A DNA stretch of 64,000 bases. Origin: Companilactobacillus nodensis DSM 19682 = JCM 14932 = NBRC 107160 (GTDB taxonomy: Bacteria > Bacillota > Bacilli > Lactobacillales > Lactobacillaceae). The DNA lies in contig NZ_BAMN01000010.1 in the NCBI RefSeq assembly GCF_000615905.1, positions 25,766 to 89,765 of the forward strand. The letters run 5' to 3'. Under the pieces are notes generated by a model. It had not been told where the DNA came from. It searched no databases and worked only from the letters and a program-made list of their open reading frames with translations. The position numbers were made by a program, and so were the translations under genes. Positions 37,612-48,011 of this stretch are shown here, in pieces (positions within the stretch are counted from its first letter, which is position 1; each line of letters begins with the position of its first letter).

Positions 37612-38601
37612 CTACAACTTCCTATACTGATATTTATTAGTATAGGAAGTTTTTTGATTCTTCCTCAAAATGATATTTCCAAAATTAGTATGATTGATGG
37701 CATCCGGCAACATCTGTAACTCCATGGCTACGCTACTGTATTGACCTGGAACTTCCACACCAGTTGGATTAGCTGTAAAAATAACTAATCCATTACGATC
37801 AGAATAGAAATCTACTACTCGCTTATCAGAAGATAGTGTAGCCACCCGATCACCATATGTCACAAATGTATCATCGAATTCTAGTTTACCATTTTGTTTT
37901 TCCAAATTACATAAAGCGTTTTCAATAATTTGTCCTTTTCTAAAATCAAACGCTTTATCTACAGAAATTAAAGAACCTGTGGGAACCTTTTCATCGTCTA
38001 CATCTAAATAACTATCCGAAGCAATCTGCAATGTTTCATCCATAATAGACGGCTCATCCAGATTGAAATAAACGTGACAAGTTGGATTGAATAACGTATC
38101 TGCATCACTAACTGCAGTATATGTAATACTGACTTCATCATCCTCACTCAACGAATAAGTTATCAGTAAGTCGATGTTTCCAGGAAAGCCATCATCGCTT
38201 GACTTAACGATCAAAGCTAGTGAAACAGAATTGTGCTTCCCATCAGCTGATCCAATAAAGTTCTTCGTCTGAATTCCATCGTCTCCACCGTGCATCAAAT
38301 TGGTTTGATTATTCGGTGTTAACTGATATGTCTTGCCATTGATCATAAATCTAGCTTTGCCAATGCGACCAGCTACGCGTCCGACCGTCTTGCCAACTTG
38401 GAATGGCATCTCAATGTAACTCTGTAAATCATCAAAATGTGAAATTAACGAATGATATTCACCATCTTCGTATACTTCAAAGTTCTGCCAAGCCGCTGCA
38501 TATGTCAGAACACTGATTCTAGTTTTGTTAGAATTTTCAATCGTGTATTTGTAGACATCCTCACCATCAACTTGACCAAACTTAGTTCTAGTTACTGGCA
38601 T
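37612..38601 (-). CDS. galM: Aldose 1-epimerase (mutarotase)
   Basis: Interconverts alpha- and beta-anomers of hexoses. Here it is likely to feed beta-glucose 1-phosphate metabolism or re-equilibrate glucose released from maltose. Family signatures: VGRVAGRIGKARFMINGKTYQL, NLMHGGDDG (catalytic His region), NPTCHVYFNL, and FDDTFVTYG. ATG 38599-38601, 329 residues. It follows pgmB after 16 bp. A stem-loop overlaps the 3' end but its T-run is on the other strand. Confidence 0.9.
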   Translation of the reverse strand: MPVTRTKFGQVDGEDVYKYTIENSNKTRISVLTYAAAWQNFEVYEDGEYHSLISHFDDLQSYIEMPFQVGKTVGRVAGRIGKARFMINGKTYQLTPNNQTNLMHGGDDGIQTKNFIGSADGKHNSVSLALIVKSSDDGFPGNIDLLITYSLSEDDEVSITYTAVSDADTLFNPTCHVYFNLDEPSIMDETLQIASDSYLDVDDEKVPTGSLISVDKAFDFRKGQIIENALCNLEKQNGKLEFDDTFVTYGDRVATLSSDKRVVDFYSDRNGLVIFTANPTGVEVPGQYSSVAMELQMLPDAINHTNFGNIILRKNQKTSYTNKYQYRKL

Positions 38602-38617
38602 CCCCAACACTCCAAAG

Positions 38618-39307
38618 TTAGCTCATTTCCATTACGTCCATGGCTTTTTTAATATTGTCCAATGTAACTTGTGATGTATCAGTGAAGTTAATATCTGCTT
38701 CATGTAAAATTTCTGGATCACCAATACCAACTGACAATTCACCAGCACCATTGATCGACTTAACTCCGGCCGATGCATCTTCAAGTCCGATACATTCTTC
38801 AGGTTTCAAGCCTAATACTTCAGCACCACGAGCGAAGATTTCTGGATCAGGCTTACCATGTTTCAAAGTTGAAGGATCGATACGATTCTTGAAGTATTGT
38901 GCTAGACCTAATTGTTCAAGAACTAATGGTGAATTCTTAGAAGCTGAAGCAAGTGACAACTTGTAGTCATGTTCCTCAAGACTTCTAATGAAGTCTGCCA
39001 TGCCTGGCAAGATAGCACTTTGATCCATATCCTTAAGTAAGTTCAAATAATTGGTATTCTTTTCAGCAGCGTATTTTTCTTTTTCTTCTAGTGTATAGTC
39101 ATTCTCTTTTCCACCAGTCTTTAAGATCAACTCAAGTGAGTCCATCCGACTAACACCTTTTAGATCGTTACCTAATTGTTCAGTCCAAGTAACCCCTAAT
39201 TCATCAGCTAATTGATGCCATGCTTTACCATGATAAATTGATGTATCAGCGATAACGCCATCTAGATCGAAGACGAATCCTTTAATTTGTTCAAATTTAA
39301 CCATCAT
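38618..39307 (-). CDS. pgmB: Beta-phosphoglucomutase
   Basis: HAD-superfamily mutase converting beta-glucose 1-phosphate (from the GH65 phosphorylase) to glucose 6-phosphate. Motif I GFVFDLDGVIADT supplies the nucleophile and acid/base Asp; SLASASKN, KHGKPDPEIF and GLEDASAGVKSI are the later motifs. The start is one of two adjacent ATG codons (39305-39307 or 39302-39304) behind GGGAG; a longer frame to 39337 lacks a ribosome site. It sits directly after GH65, the standard mapA-pgmB arrangement. Confidence 0.95.
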   Translation of the reverse strand: MMVKFEQIKGFVFDLDGVIADTSIYHGKAWHQLADELGVTWTEQLGNDLKGVSRMDSLELILKTGGKENDYTLEEKEKYAAEKNTNYLNLLKDMDQSAILPGMADFIRSLEEHDYKLSLASASKNSPLVLEQLGLAQYFKNRIDPSTLKHGKPDPEIFARGAEVLGLKPEECIGLEDASAGVKSINGAGELSVGIGDPEILHEADINFTDTSQVTLDNIKKAMDVMEMS

Positions 39308-39325
39308 ATACACTCCCATTTTATA

Positions 39326-39357
39326 AAAAAAGACCAAGACAAATAATTGTCTCAGCC
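39326..39357 (-). terminator. Weak intrinsic terminator after GH65
   Basis: GAGACAA pairs TTGTCTT with wobble pairs extending it, followed by TTTTTTT on the minus strand. It lies just upstream of pgmB and may reduce rather than stop transcription. Confidence 0.65.
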
Positions 39358-39379
39358 CTCAATTTAATTTTGTTTGTAA

Positions 39380-41621
39380 CTAGTTAAGTGTAACTGGTTT
39401 GCCATTAACTTCGATATCAAGTGGATCACCTGAGATCAAGGTAATGTCAGAACCATTCTTATCAACACTTACTTCGATAACTCGACCTCTGAAGACTTGT
39501 CTAAATGAATAACTGTCCCATTTCTTTGGCAAGAACGGCTTATAGCTCAGCACTCCATCAGCATGTACTCTCATGCCGGCAAAGCCTTGAACCATTGCCA
39601 ACCAGCCACCAGTCATCGCAGTGATATGCAAGCCATCGGCGGTATCATTATTATAGTTATCTAAGTCCAGTCTAGCGGTTCTTTCGTATAATTCAACTGC
39701 TTTATCTTCATAATGAAGATCGGCTGCTAGTACAGAATGAATTGCAGGTGAAAGACTTGACTCATGAACCGTTAATGGTTCATAAAAATCAAAGTTAGCC
39801 TTCTTCTCTTCAGGTGTGAAATCTTCAATGAAGTCCCAGATACCTTGAAGCACGTCACCCTGCTTAATGTAAGGCGAGCGTAGGATCTTGTCCCATGACC
39901 AATGTTGATTGATCGGCAACTGATCCTTTGGAATTGAACTAACTGGCTCGAGATCCTTGTCTAAGAATCCATCATGCTGAACAAAGATATTCAATCCTTG
40001 ATCATATGGCATGTACATTTTGTCTACGATGTCTTGCCACTTAGCACGTTCCGCTTCCGTAACCTTCAACTTCTTAGCTTGATCAGCTGATACTTCCTTC
40101 AAAATCTTGAGAGTATATTCTAGAGTCCAACGTGCTAACAAATTAGTATCCCAATTATTATCAACGTTGTTCTCATACTCATCAGGCCCGGTAACACCAT
40201 GAATCATATACTGATTGTTACGCTTACTGAAGTGCACACGGTCAGCCCAGAAACGACTGATCTCAGTTAAGATCTCACTACCTTCATTGAGAACGAATGA
40301 CTTGTCACCTGTATATCGAGTGTAATTATAAATTGCAAAAGCAATATCACCGTTACGATGAATCTCTTCGAAGGTGATCTCCCACTCGTTGTGACATTCG
40401 ATACCATTGAACGTTACCATTGGGAACAATGCACCCTTGAGTCCTTGTTGCTTGGCGTTGACGAAGGCACCATCCAATTGCTTGTATCTGTACATCAACA
40501 AGTTACGAGTAACCTCAGGCTTAGTGATACCCAGATAAACCGGTACACAGAAAGCTTCAGTATCCCAATATGTGGCCCCGCCGTATTTCTCACCAGTAAA
40601 GCCTTTAGGACCGATGTTCAAACGAGCATCTTCACCATAATAAGTCGTGAATAATCCAAACAAGTTAAAGCGCATGCCTTGTTGTGCTCATCGTCGCCTT
40701 GGATCTTAACGTCAGACTTGTTCCAACGTTCAGCCCAGATATTCTCATGTGATGTCAGCAATTCATCATAAGATTGTGTTGTTACATCATTAGCAAGCTT
40801 GCTCATGGCATCTGTCAAAGCTTCAGTAGAATCATAATCACGTGAAGTGACCACGATCACACGCTTTTCAAGAATTGCGACTTCATCTGATTCAAGGTTG
40901 ATTTTGAAAGTCTCACTCGTTTCAGAATCAGTTACAGTCGAATCAACTTTTTCCATGACCGTAACGTGACACATTTCCATACCGGAAGTAAATCTTGGTG
41001 TTCCGAAGTCATTAGGTTTAGTCTCGGCGACCAAGCTATTCTCATCGATATCTAAGACATTCCAGAAGTGCTCATCATAGTTAGCATCTTCATTCTTAAC
41101 ATTGGAATCCAAAGCAGAGATAGCCTTAACTTCAACGCTCTTATCTGACAAATTCTTAAAGCTGACTTTTTGAACTGATAGTTCCTTTTGAGCCACACTC
41201 AAGAATCTCTCAAACTTGAACTCAACTTTGGCATCACCTTTTGTTACAACAAATGATCTAGTTAAAACTGCGTTTTTCATATTCAAATCTAATTTGAAAT
41301 CACTGATTTGATCTGTGCCCAAATCTAATTTTGAGCCATTGATCAAAAAATTGATCTTTATAAAGTTGACCGCATTGATGACTTTTCCAAAATACTTGGG
41401 ATAGCCATTCTTCCACCAACCAACACGTGTCTTATCGGGATACCATACCCCAGCTAAGTACGTTCCTGGAAGCTGTCGCCTGTGTAGTCTTCTTCAAAGT
41501 TGCCACGCATCCCCATGTAGCCATTACCTAGACTCGTCATACTTTCTTGTAGACGCTTGTCATCTATGTCTAGCTTATGTGTGACGATATTCCAGGGGTC
41601 AACTTCAAATATCCGCTTCAT
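39380..41621 (-). pseudogene. mapA: GH65 maltose phosphorylase, interrupted by two single-base frameshifts
   Basis: Three frames (41621-41455, 41460-40618 region, 40675-39380) add up to one GH65 enzyme of about 747 residues. It begins [20 protein letters not shown], and the catalytic part [17 protein letters not shown] is in the last frame. One missing C near 41465-41466 (plus strand) would give [20 protein letters not shown]; one missing T near 40675 would join HNKA to [20 protein letters not shown]. Everything else is conserved and the surrounding operon is complete, so the breaks may be sequencing errors. Function if intact: maltose + Pi to beta-glucose 1-phosphate + glucose. Confidence 0.88.
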
Positions 41622-41644
41622 TAATCTACGCCTCCTAAAAATAA

Positions 41645-41686
41645 AAAAGGTAATTAGGTAAATAAAATACCCAATTACCTTTCTAA
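41645..41686 (-). terminator. Intrinsic terminator after the MsmK gene
   Basis: AAAGGTAATTGGG pairs CCTAATTACCTTT around an A/T loop, followed by T-rich sequence on the minus strand, 10 bp after the stop. Confidence 0.85.
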
Positions 41687-41692
41687 AATCCT

Positions 41693-42796
41693 CTAAAGAA
41701 TTGTTGCTTCTGTATCATCATCGAAGTAATGAGCTTTTGTCATTTCAATAGCCATTTTTACTTCGGCACCTGGTTCGTGATAATCACGTGAATTTACCTT
41801 TGCGATAAAGTCTGTATCCCCGAGTTTTGAGTACAACATTGATTCTGAACCCAATAATTCAGATACTTGAACTTTAGCATTGATAGTTGCATCAGGGAAG
41901 GCTTGCATTGCTACTTCTTCAGCGTGAATATCTTCAGGACGAATACCAAATGTTAGTTTCTTACCTTCATAACCCTTGTCCTTCAAGATCTTATATTGAC
42001 CTTCAGGAACAGCGAGGTTAATACCTTCATCATTAGTGATTCTGCCATCTGCTAGAGTTACATCGAAGAAGTTCATAGCAGGTGATCCAATGAATCCAGC
42101 AACGAATTTGTTTACAGGTTTGTTGTATAGATCGTATGGTGAACCAACTTGTTGGATCTTACCATCATTCATGATTACGATACGGTCGGCCATTGTCATA
42201 GCTTCAACCTGATCGTGAGTAACATAAATGAAGTTACGTCCTAATCTTTGGTGCAATTGAGCAATTTCCGTACGCATTTGAACTCTCAACTTAGCATCCA
42301 AATTTGATAGTGGTTCATCAAGCAAGAATAACTTAGCATCACGAACGATAGCACGTCCTAAGGCAACACGTTGTCTTTGACCACCGGAGAGGGCACCCGG
42401 TTTACGTTTGAGATAATCTGTTAAGCCTAGGATCTTAGCAGCGTTCTCAACACGCTTCTTCGTATCAGCTTTATCATTTTTACGAATGTTCAGTCCAAAG
42501 GCCATGTTGTCAAAGACGGTCATATGAGGATATAGAGCATAGTTCTGGAATACCATAGCGATATCACGATCTTTAGGGGCAACTTTGTTCATTACCTTTC
42601 CTTCCATCTTGAAATCACCGTCAGTTATATCCTCCAAACCAGCTATCATACGCAATGTGGTGGATTTACCACATCCGGAAGGTCCAACGAAGACAATAAA
42701 CTCACCATCTTTAATGTCTAGGTTGAAATCACTAACTGAATAGTCAGTATTGCCTTGATAGCGTTTATAAATGTGATCTAAATTAATTTCTACCAT
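41693..42796 (-). CDS. msmK: Sugar ABC transporter ATP-binding protein (MsmK/MalK type)
   Basis: Energises the maltodextrin importer. 367 residues; Walker [15 protein letters not shown], signature [16 protein letters not shown], Walker [16 protein letters not shown]-loop [14 protein letters not shown], then the C-terminal MalK-type regulatory domain ([11 protein letters not shown]). It lies in the same cluster as the two permeases and binding protein, and is followed by its own terminator. In lactic acid bacteria such an ATPase can serve several sugar importers. Confidence 0.95.
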   Translation of the reverse strand: MVEINLDHIYKRYQGNTDYSVSDFNLDIKDGEFIVFVGPSGCGKSTTLRMIAGLEDITDGDFKMEGKVMNKVAPKDRDIAMVFQNYALYPHMTVFDNMAFGLNIRKNDKADTKKRVENAAKILGLTDYLKRKPGALSGGQRQRVALGRAIVRDAKLFLLDEPLSNLDAKLRVQMRTEIAQLHQRLGRNFIYVTHDQVEAMTMADRIVIMNDGKIQQVGSPYDLYNKPVNKFVAGFIGSPAMNFFDVTLADGRITNDEGINLAVPEGQYKILKDKGYEGKKLTFGIRPEDIHAEEVAMQAFPDATINAKVQVSELLGSESMLYSKLGDTDFIAKVNSRDYHEPGAEVKMAIEMTKAHYFDDDTEATIL

Positions 42797-42883
42797 TTTT
42801 AACGCTCCTTTTATTTTTTTGACTTCCAGTTAACTAACGAGCTAACTCATTAATCAATCTAGATGTGTCCTCCACACCCAAAG

Positions 42884-43540
42884 TCAATCATTTTTTTCTA
42901 TCTTGCCACCTAATAAACGATAAGAAAGATAAGTAGCTAAAGAAATACTACATATAACACTTAAAAAAGCTAATTGTAAGACAAAATTTATCAGAATAAG
43001 AACTAAGAAAACAATTACGGAAACTATAATTGGAAACGGCTTAGATACTAACAAGGTCAATGTATTATTGCTGAAATCAGTCGCTGACTGAAAAGTCGCA
43101 GCTACCAATGCCATCAAATAAACAAAAGTAAATGTTAGAACCACTGTATGCCATTGCGTATTGCCGGCCAAAACCTTGTTAAGCACGATCAACGCAACAC
43201 CTATCGCTCCAAAACCAAAGTTCATCTTGTAATCTATTAATAGTTCAAACCATTTTTTAAAGAAATATTTGAAGAAACTGCCACTGCCGTTAATTTGCCA
43301 ATCCTGTACAGCCGCAAAACTAGCAGTCAATCCAGGTATCGTGAATAATGAAAGCATCAGCCACATTATGAAGGTCACGACGTAGTAAATTGTCGACATA
43401 GGTAAGTTAGAAAGAATAATCGCAGTTAAGATAACCGAGAAATTAATCAAAAAGAATGAAACATTAATCGTAAACAAAGACCAGATCCAATTTCCGGCGG
43501 CCATTAATTTTCGACCATTTTTCGAGTTTAAATTAATCAC
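42884..43540 (-). CDS. DUF624/YesL-family membrane protein
   Basis: 218-residue membrane protein with five to six hydrophobic segments, typical of YesL proteins that accompany sugar ABC importers in Firmicutes. The start is GTG at 43538-43540, six bases after AAGGAGGG. It follows the MalG-like permease by 16 bp and precedes the ATPase. The family's exact role is unknown; it is thought to relate to transporter function because of its constant neighbourhood. Confidence 0.88.
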   Translation of the reverse strand: MINLNSKNGRKLMAAGNWIWSLFTINVSFFLINFSVILTAIILSNLPMSTIYYVVTFIMWLMLSLFTIPGLTASFAAVQDWQINGSGSFFKYFFKKWFELLIDYKMNFGFGAIGVALIVLNKVLAGNTQWHTVVLTFTFVYLMALVAATFQSATDFSNNTLTLLVSKPFPIIVSVIVFLVLILINFVLQLAFLSVICSISLATYLSYRLLGGKIEKND

Positions 43541-43556
43541 GGTTGTCCCTCCTTAA

Positions 43557-44369
43557 TTACTTAACAGCACCATCTGTAACACCTTTGATAATCCACTTTT
43601 GTGCAATTAGATAGAAGATGATTACAGGTAAGATTGAAATTGTAATTCCGGCTAGAGCCAAATGCCATTGCTTTGTGTATTGACCGAAGAAATTAAACAT
43701 TTGTAGCGGAATTGTGTATTGAGTTTGTGGTAATACCAATGATGGTAATAGGTAGTCGTTCCAGATAGCAATGATATTCAAGATAGCGACTGTAACGGTC
43801 ATAGGACTAAGCATTGGGAAAATAACTTTGTAGAATATTTGCCAACGGCTTGCCCCTTCCATTTCAGCGGCTTCATCCATTGCTAGTGGAATACTAGATA
43901 AAGTACCTTGGTATAAGAAAATTGACAAACTGCTTTGGAATCCTAAGTACATAATGACAAGTCCCCACATATTTAGGAAGTGAACACTACCGAAGTTAGC
44001 AGTCAAAGGAATCATAACTGATTGGAATGGGATCAACATAGCTGAGATAAACAGCAATAGTAATCCGCCACTCAATTTAGATTTGTTTCTTTGAAGTGCA
44101 TAAGCACCCATTGCGGCTCCCAAGATAATGATGAGAACTGCTGCTACAGTAATGATCAATGAGTGAGTCAATGAAGCCATAAAATCTAGAGCTTTGAAAG
44201 AATTAACGTAGTTATCAGTTGTACTATGCACTGGAAGTGAAAGGACTGAGGCGAAAATCCCCTTAGGTGTCTTAAATGAGTTGGTAACGATTAAGTAAAA
44301 TGGGAATAACCAGATAATACCTAGTAAGATTCCAAAAATACCTAATACGGACTTACTTTTTTTGCTCAT
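43557..44369 (-). CDS. Maltodextrin ABC transporter permease (MalG/MsmG-like)
   Basis: 270 residues, six membrane helices. The EAA loop EAAEMEGASRWQIFYKVIFPMLSP and the C-terminal LAQKWIIKGVTDGAVK are diagnostic for CUT1-family MalG-type subunits. It abuts the MalF-like gene (shared base at 44369) and pairs with it in the membrane. Confidence 0.94.
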   Translation of the reverse strand: MSKKSKSVLGIFGILLGIIWLFPFYLIVTNSFKTPKGIFASVLSLPVHSTTDNYVNSFKALDFMASLTHSLIITVAAVLIIILGAAMGAYALQRNKSKLSGGLLLLFISAMLIPFQSVMIPLTANFGSVHFLNMWGLVIMYLGFQSSLSIFLYQGTLSSIPLAMDEAAEMEGASRWQIFYKVIFPMLSPMTVTVAILNIIAIWNDYLLPSLVLPQTQYTIPLQMFNFFGQYTKQWHLALAGITISILPVIIFYLIAQKWIIKGVTDGAVK

Positions 44370-45232
44370 TATAGATCCACCTCCCTCTTACGGTTGTACA
44401 AGACTTGTAATAATGAAATTGCAGCAACAATAACGAAGAAGATCATAGCCTTAGCTTCTGATAAGGCGAAGTTACTTGAGTTGTAAGCTGTATTAACAAT
44501 ATCCATAGCCAACATTTGTGTTGAATGGTATGGTCCACCATTCGTCAATGAAAGGTTTTGGTCATAAATCTTGAATCCGTTTGAAAGAGTTAAGAACATG
44601 CAAACTGTGAATGCTGGTGCGATCATAGGGAACGTGATTTTGGTGAAACGTTGCCAAGCTGATGCACCATCAATTTCAGCTGCTTCGATAACTTCGTTAG
44701 GAATGTTTTGTAGGTATGCAATATAGATGATCATAATATAACCAGCCATTTGCCATACAGTAACAATAACTAATCCCCAAAAACCAGTTGTCTCATTAGT
44801 GAGCCAATTTTGTAGCCAGCTCATATGCAAGGCATTTCCTAAAGCTGAAAAGCCTTGTGTGAAAATGAATTGCCAAATAAATCCTAGGATCAAACCACCA
44901 ATCATATTTGGCATGAAGAATACGGTACGTAGGAAATTACTTCCCTTGAATTTTTGTGTTACTAATAATGCTAACCCTAAACCAATTACGTTTAGTAAGA
45001 TGACAGTTACAATAACAAAGCCCACTGTAAACCAAAAGGCGTTAATAAACGCCTTATCGTGGAACAATTGAATGTAATTTTGAAATCCTACCATTTTGGT
45101 ATAAGTAAGACCATCCCAGTTGGTAAATGAATAGAATAATCCTTCAAGTACCGGAATGAATACAACCAAAGCTAACGCAACGAGGGTTGGCGTTAAGAAT
45201 AGCCAGAATGAAAGACTTCTATTTTTCATCAT
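44369..45232 (-). CDS. Maltodextrin ABC transporter permease (MalF/MsmF-like)
   Basis: 287 residues with six membrane helices; EAA loop EAAEIDGASAWQRFTKITFPMIAP. It lacks the large periplasmic loop of the Enterobacteria protein, as is usual in Gram-positives. I choose ATG 45230-45232, eight bases after GAGGG, over a TTG six bases upstream. Coupled to the MalG-like gene below and preceded by the binding protein. Confidence 0.94.
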   Translation of the reverse strand: MMKNRSLSFWLFLTPTLVALALVVFIPVLEGLFYSFTNWDGLTYTKMVGFQNYIQLFHDKAFINAFWFTVGFVIVTVILLNVIGLGLALLVTQKFKGSNFLRTVFFMPNMIGGLILGFIWQFIFTQGFSALGNALHMSWLQNWLTNETTGFWGLVIVTVWQMAGYIMIIYIAYLQNIPNEVIEAAEIDGASAWQRFTKITFPMIAPAFTVCMFLTLSNGFKIYDQNLSLTNGGPYHSTQMLAMDIVNTAYNSSNFALSEAKAMIFFVIVAAISLLQVLYNRKREVDL

Positions 45233-45255
45233 ATTCAATGCCCTCTTTTGTCAAA

Positions 45256-46566
45256 CTATTTGTTCTGTTGTTTTGCCCAGCCATCTGTCATGTTCTTGAC
45301 TGTCTTATCCCAGCTTTGTTTGCCAGATAAGTACTTTTGCAAGTTAGGTTGTGCAACGTCTGGATCCCAAGCAGTACCTGTGTAACCAGGGAATGCCCAT
45401 CCAGTTGTTTGACCCTTTTGTTCGTAATCATAAACTACTGATGTTAATGGATCTGACATCTTCAAATTATCGTAACCTTTGTATGCTGGTACATAGTGAA
45501 GCTTATTAACAACGGCTTTCTTACCTTCTTTAGATGTGTATAACCAGTCTAAGAAGTCTTTAGCAGCCTTTTGTTCTTTAGCATCTTTACGTTTGTTAAC
45601 AGCCCAGTATAGTGATGTTCCGACTGGTAATTTGCCTTCTTCACCAGGTACAGGAATAGGAATCATACCAATATCGTTTTGTGCGAATGTCTTGTCAATA
45701 CCTTCAACTGTAGGATAGATCCAGTCACCTTGTTGAATCATAGCTGTCTTACCTTGTGAGAAGTATTGGTTAACTTGTGCTGAATAGTCCATTTGCATTA
45801 CTGGTTTGATTGAATACTTCTTTTGTAAATCAAGCATTGTCTTCATATCAGCGTTCTTTGAGAACTTCATACTCTTTGACTTGTAAAGTGTTTGAGCGTT
45901 ACCATTGTAATCTTGTGCTAAGTAAAGGTTTAGCAAGTGATCTGACATAATCCATGCTTCTTTACCAGGTAATGCGAAGACACCTTTGATGCCTAATTGA
46001 TCCTTTTGTGCATCCAATTGTTGAACTGCAGCTTGCAATTTATCAACAGTTGTTAGACTTTGTGGATCGATTCCAGCCTTTTCAAAGACCTTCTTGTTAT
46101 AAACAAATCCATAACCTTCAACGTTGAATGGTAGTCCAACGGTCTTACCGTCTGACTTAACAGCACTCAATACGCCAGGTTGTGCGGCCTTAGCAGTCTT
46201 TGTGTTTGATAGATCAGCTTCATAAGCCTTGAATTGCTTAACATCGGCAGGACCAGCCAAACTAAAGATTGTAGGTGAGTTACCAGAAGAAATTCTTGTC
46301 TTGAGGACAGGATCATAGTCTGTACCACCACCGATTGATGTAACTTCGATAGTGACATTCTTATGTGTCTTCTCGTATTGTTTAGCAATTTGTTTGAATT
46401 GCTTATTATTCTCTACCTTCCCTTGTAGAATAGTGATCTTAGTTTTGCCACCCGAAGATGATGAACTACCACTACTGCTACATGCAGCTAATGTAAAAGT
46501 TGCTCCGGCTGCTAATGCAACCACGGCAACACGTTTTCCGAAACGTTTCCAGAAACCTTTTTTCAT
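45256..46566 (-). CDS. Maltodextrin-binding lipoprotein
   Basis: CUT1-type solute receptor, 436 residues. Lipoprotein signal with LAAC, Cys at residue 29, followed by a serine-rich tether (SSSGSSSSSGG). Mature sequence has the expected SBP_bac_1 pattern (ITILQGKVENNKQFKQIAKQYEK, MIQQGDWIYPT, and KKAVVNKLHYVPAYKGY). First gene of the transporter operon; the 100 bp upstream hold a MalR-like operator and a cre-like site, indicating induction by maltose and glucose repression. Confidence 0.93.
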   Translation of the reverse strand: MKKGFWKRFGKRVAVVALAAGATFTLAACSSSGSSSSSGGKTKITILQGKVENNKQFKQIAKQYEKTHKNVTIEVTSIGGGTDYDPVLKTRISSGNSPTIFSLAGPADVKQFKAYEADLSNTKTAKAAQPGVLSAVKSDGKTVGLPFNVEGYGFVYNKKVFEKAGIDPQSLTTVDKLQAAVQQLDAQKDQLGIKGVFALPGKEAWIMSDHLLNLYLAQDYNGNAQTLYKSKSMKFSKNADMKTMLDLQKKYSIKPVMQMDYSAQVNQYFSQGKTAMIQQGDWIYPTVEGIDKTFAQNDIGMIPIPVPGEEGKLPVGTSLYWAVNKRKDAKEQKAAKDFLDWLYTSKEGKKAVVNKLHYVPAYKGYDNLKMSDPLTSVVYDYEQKGQTTGWAFPGYTGTAWDPDVAQPNLQKYLSGKQSWDKTVKNMTDGWAKQQNK

Positions 46567-46621
46567 TACCTTGACCCCCTATATAATAATTTCTTTACTA
46601 CATTTATAATTATTGTTCTGA

Positions 46622-46663
46622 TAACGGTTTCTTGCAAGCGTTTTCGTGATGTTACCGATAACA
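46622..46663 (-). promoter_or_regulatory. MalR-type operators and cre-like site upstream of the binding-protein operon
   Basis: On the minus strand TGTTATCGGTAACA (46650-46663) equals the site at 49769-49782 near the GH13 operon. Next to it ACGAAAACGCTTGCAA (46632-46647) matches the CcpA cre consensus except at one end position. A second half-operator CCGTTATC lies at 46621-46628. The cre overlaps a possible -35 (TTGCAA). Confidence 0.8.
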
Positions 46664-46680
46664 AGATTGTTCCATACCAA

Positions 46681-46712
46681 TCAAAAAAGCCAAGCTAATC
46701 GCTTGGCTAGCT
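46681..46712 (-). terminator. Intrinsic terminator after the GH13 pair
   Basis: AGCCAAGC pairs GCTTGGCT with a short GATTA loop, followed by TTTTTT on the minus strand; it separates the GH13 genes from the transporter operon. Confidence 0.92.
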
Positions 46713-46730
46713 TGACTTACAGAGCTTATA

Positions 46731-48011
46731 TCAATGTTCAATTATGATTGGATCATAGTCTATTGACAACAATCCGTGGTGAATTTCAACGCTATTTTCA
46801 GTAATTAAATTAGTGTATTTTGCATCAGGAAGGTCCATCTTTACATGGGAAGCCTTGCCCTTCAATGTAAAGATACCGATTCGTGTCTTACAGCCTAATT
46901 TGAATGTTACTTTCACAACGTCATCGTCCAAAGCTTCAATATCATAGGAACCTTTGTATTGAATCTCATCTTGGCTTAACTCGTGAAGACGCTTGATCAG
47001 TGAACTAAGATCCATATCCGTCTTCCAATTCAATTTATCGACATTAAATAAATCAGGCGTGTGCTTCATTCCGACTTCTTGTCCCGCATAAATCAATGTT
47101 GATCCCTTTTGGAAAGCTGAGAAAGCTGTCCAATTGATTAAATCATTTTCGTTAGGGAACAAATGATGAGCACGAACTTGATCATGGTTCTCTAATCCAC
47201 GCATCTTAATATAGTTGGCAGGATAGATCAACTCTTGTTGATTCAATGCTTCAACGTAACGACTAAGTGGGATTTGACCTTTAGCATAACTGCGATAAAT
47301 CTGATCAATATCATAGTCGTAAGCAAAATCAAAGGCACGATATATTTCGCTATCTGATGAGATCCAGTAACCTTTGTTACGAATTGCTTTGATATAGTCG
47401 CCACCAGTAGATTCAGCTAACCATAGAATATTGTCATTAACTTCTGAGACCTCCTGACGAGCTTTTTCCCAGAAATGAATAGGAACTTGAGGTGCGACAT
47501 CACAACGAAAGCCATCAACGACCTTGGCATACATCTTCAATGTTTCAATTTGGTAATCCCATAGGCCTTGCTCTGAATAATCTAACTCCGCAACATCAGT
47601 CCATTCAGGATTCTTGTTGTGCAGGTTACCATCATCATCGTGCAAGAACCACTCAGGATGCTTCTTAAGCAAAACTGAATCACACGAAGTGTGATTATAG
47701 ACAATATCGATCATAGCCTTCATGCCGTGGGCATGGATTGCCTTAACCAAGTGTTCAAAGTCCTCCCACGTACCTTGTGACTTATCGATCGTACGATAAT
47801 CACTGATCGCATAAGGAGATCCAACTTGACCCTTACGATCTACGACACCAGAAGGGTTGATCGGCAACAGCCAAATATAATCAGTTCCAAGGTTCTTGAT
47901 ACGTTCCAAATCACCTTCAAGTGACTTAAGCGTTCCTTCTTGCGTATGATTACGTGTAAATACACTGTAGATCTGAATCTTTCTAAGGTTGATATTTGTT
48001 TGGTAAGCCAT
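46731..48011 (-). CDS. GH13 alpha-amylase-family glycosidase
   Basis: 426-residue intracellular GH13 enzyme without signal peptide. Conserved regions: DIVYNHTSCDS, GFRCDVAP (nucleophile Asp), WLAESTGG (acid/base Glu), and RGLENHDQV (transition-state Asp). It is short for an alpha-glucosidase and matches the cytoplasmic maltodextrin-degrading alpha-amylase/maltogenic group. Its start shares the last base of the upstream GH13 gene, so they are coupled. Likely action: shortening imported maltodextrins for maltose phosphorylase. Confidence 0.9.
   Translation of the reverse strand: MAYQTNINLRKIQIYSVFTRNHTQEGTLKSLEGDLERIKNLGTDYIWLLPINPSGVVDRKGQVGSPYAISDYRTIDKSQGTWEDFEHLVKAIHAHGMKAMIDIVYNHTSCDSVLLKKHPEWFLHDDDGNLHNKNPEWTDVAELDYSEQGLWDYQIETLKMYAKVVDGFRCDVAPQVPIHFWEKARQEVSEVNDNILWLAESTGGDYIKAIRNKGYWISSDSEIYRAFDFAYDYDIDQIYRSYAKGQIPLSRYVEALNQQELIYPANYIKMRGLENHDQVRAHHLFPNENDLINWTAFSAFQKGSTLIYAGQEVGMKHTPDLFNVDKLNWKTDMDLSSLIKRLHELSQDEIQYKGSYDIEALDDDVVKVTFKLGCKTRIGIFTLKGKASHVKMDLPDAKYTNLITENSVEIHHGLLSIDYDPIIIEH

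Noticed and set aside
37617..37650. Hairpin AACTTCCTATACT/AGTATAGGAAGTT as galM terminator
   Set aside because: Its T-run is on the plus strand, opposite to galM, and the VOC gene starts 10 bp later on the same strand as galM.
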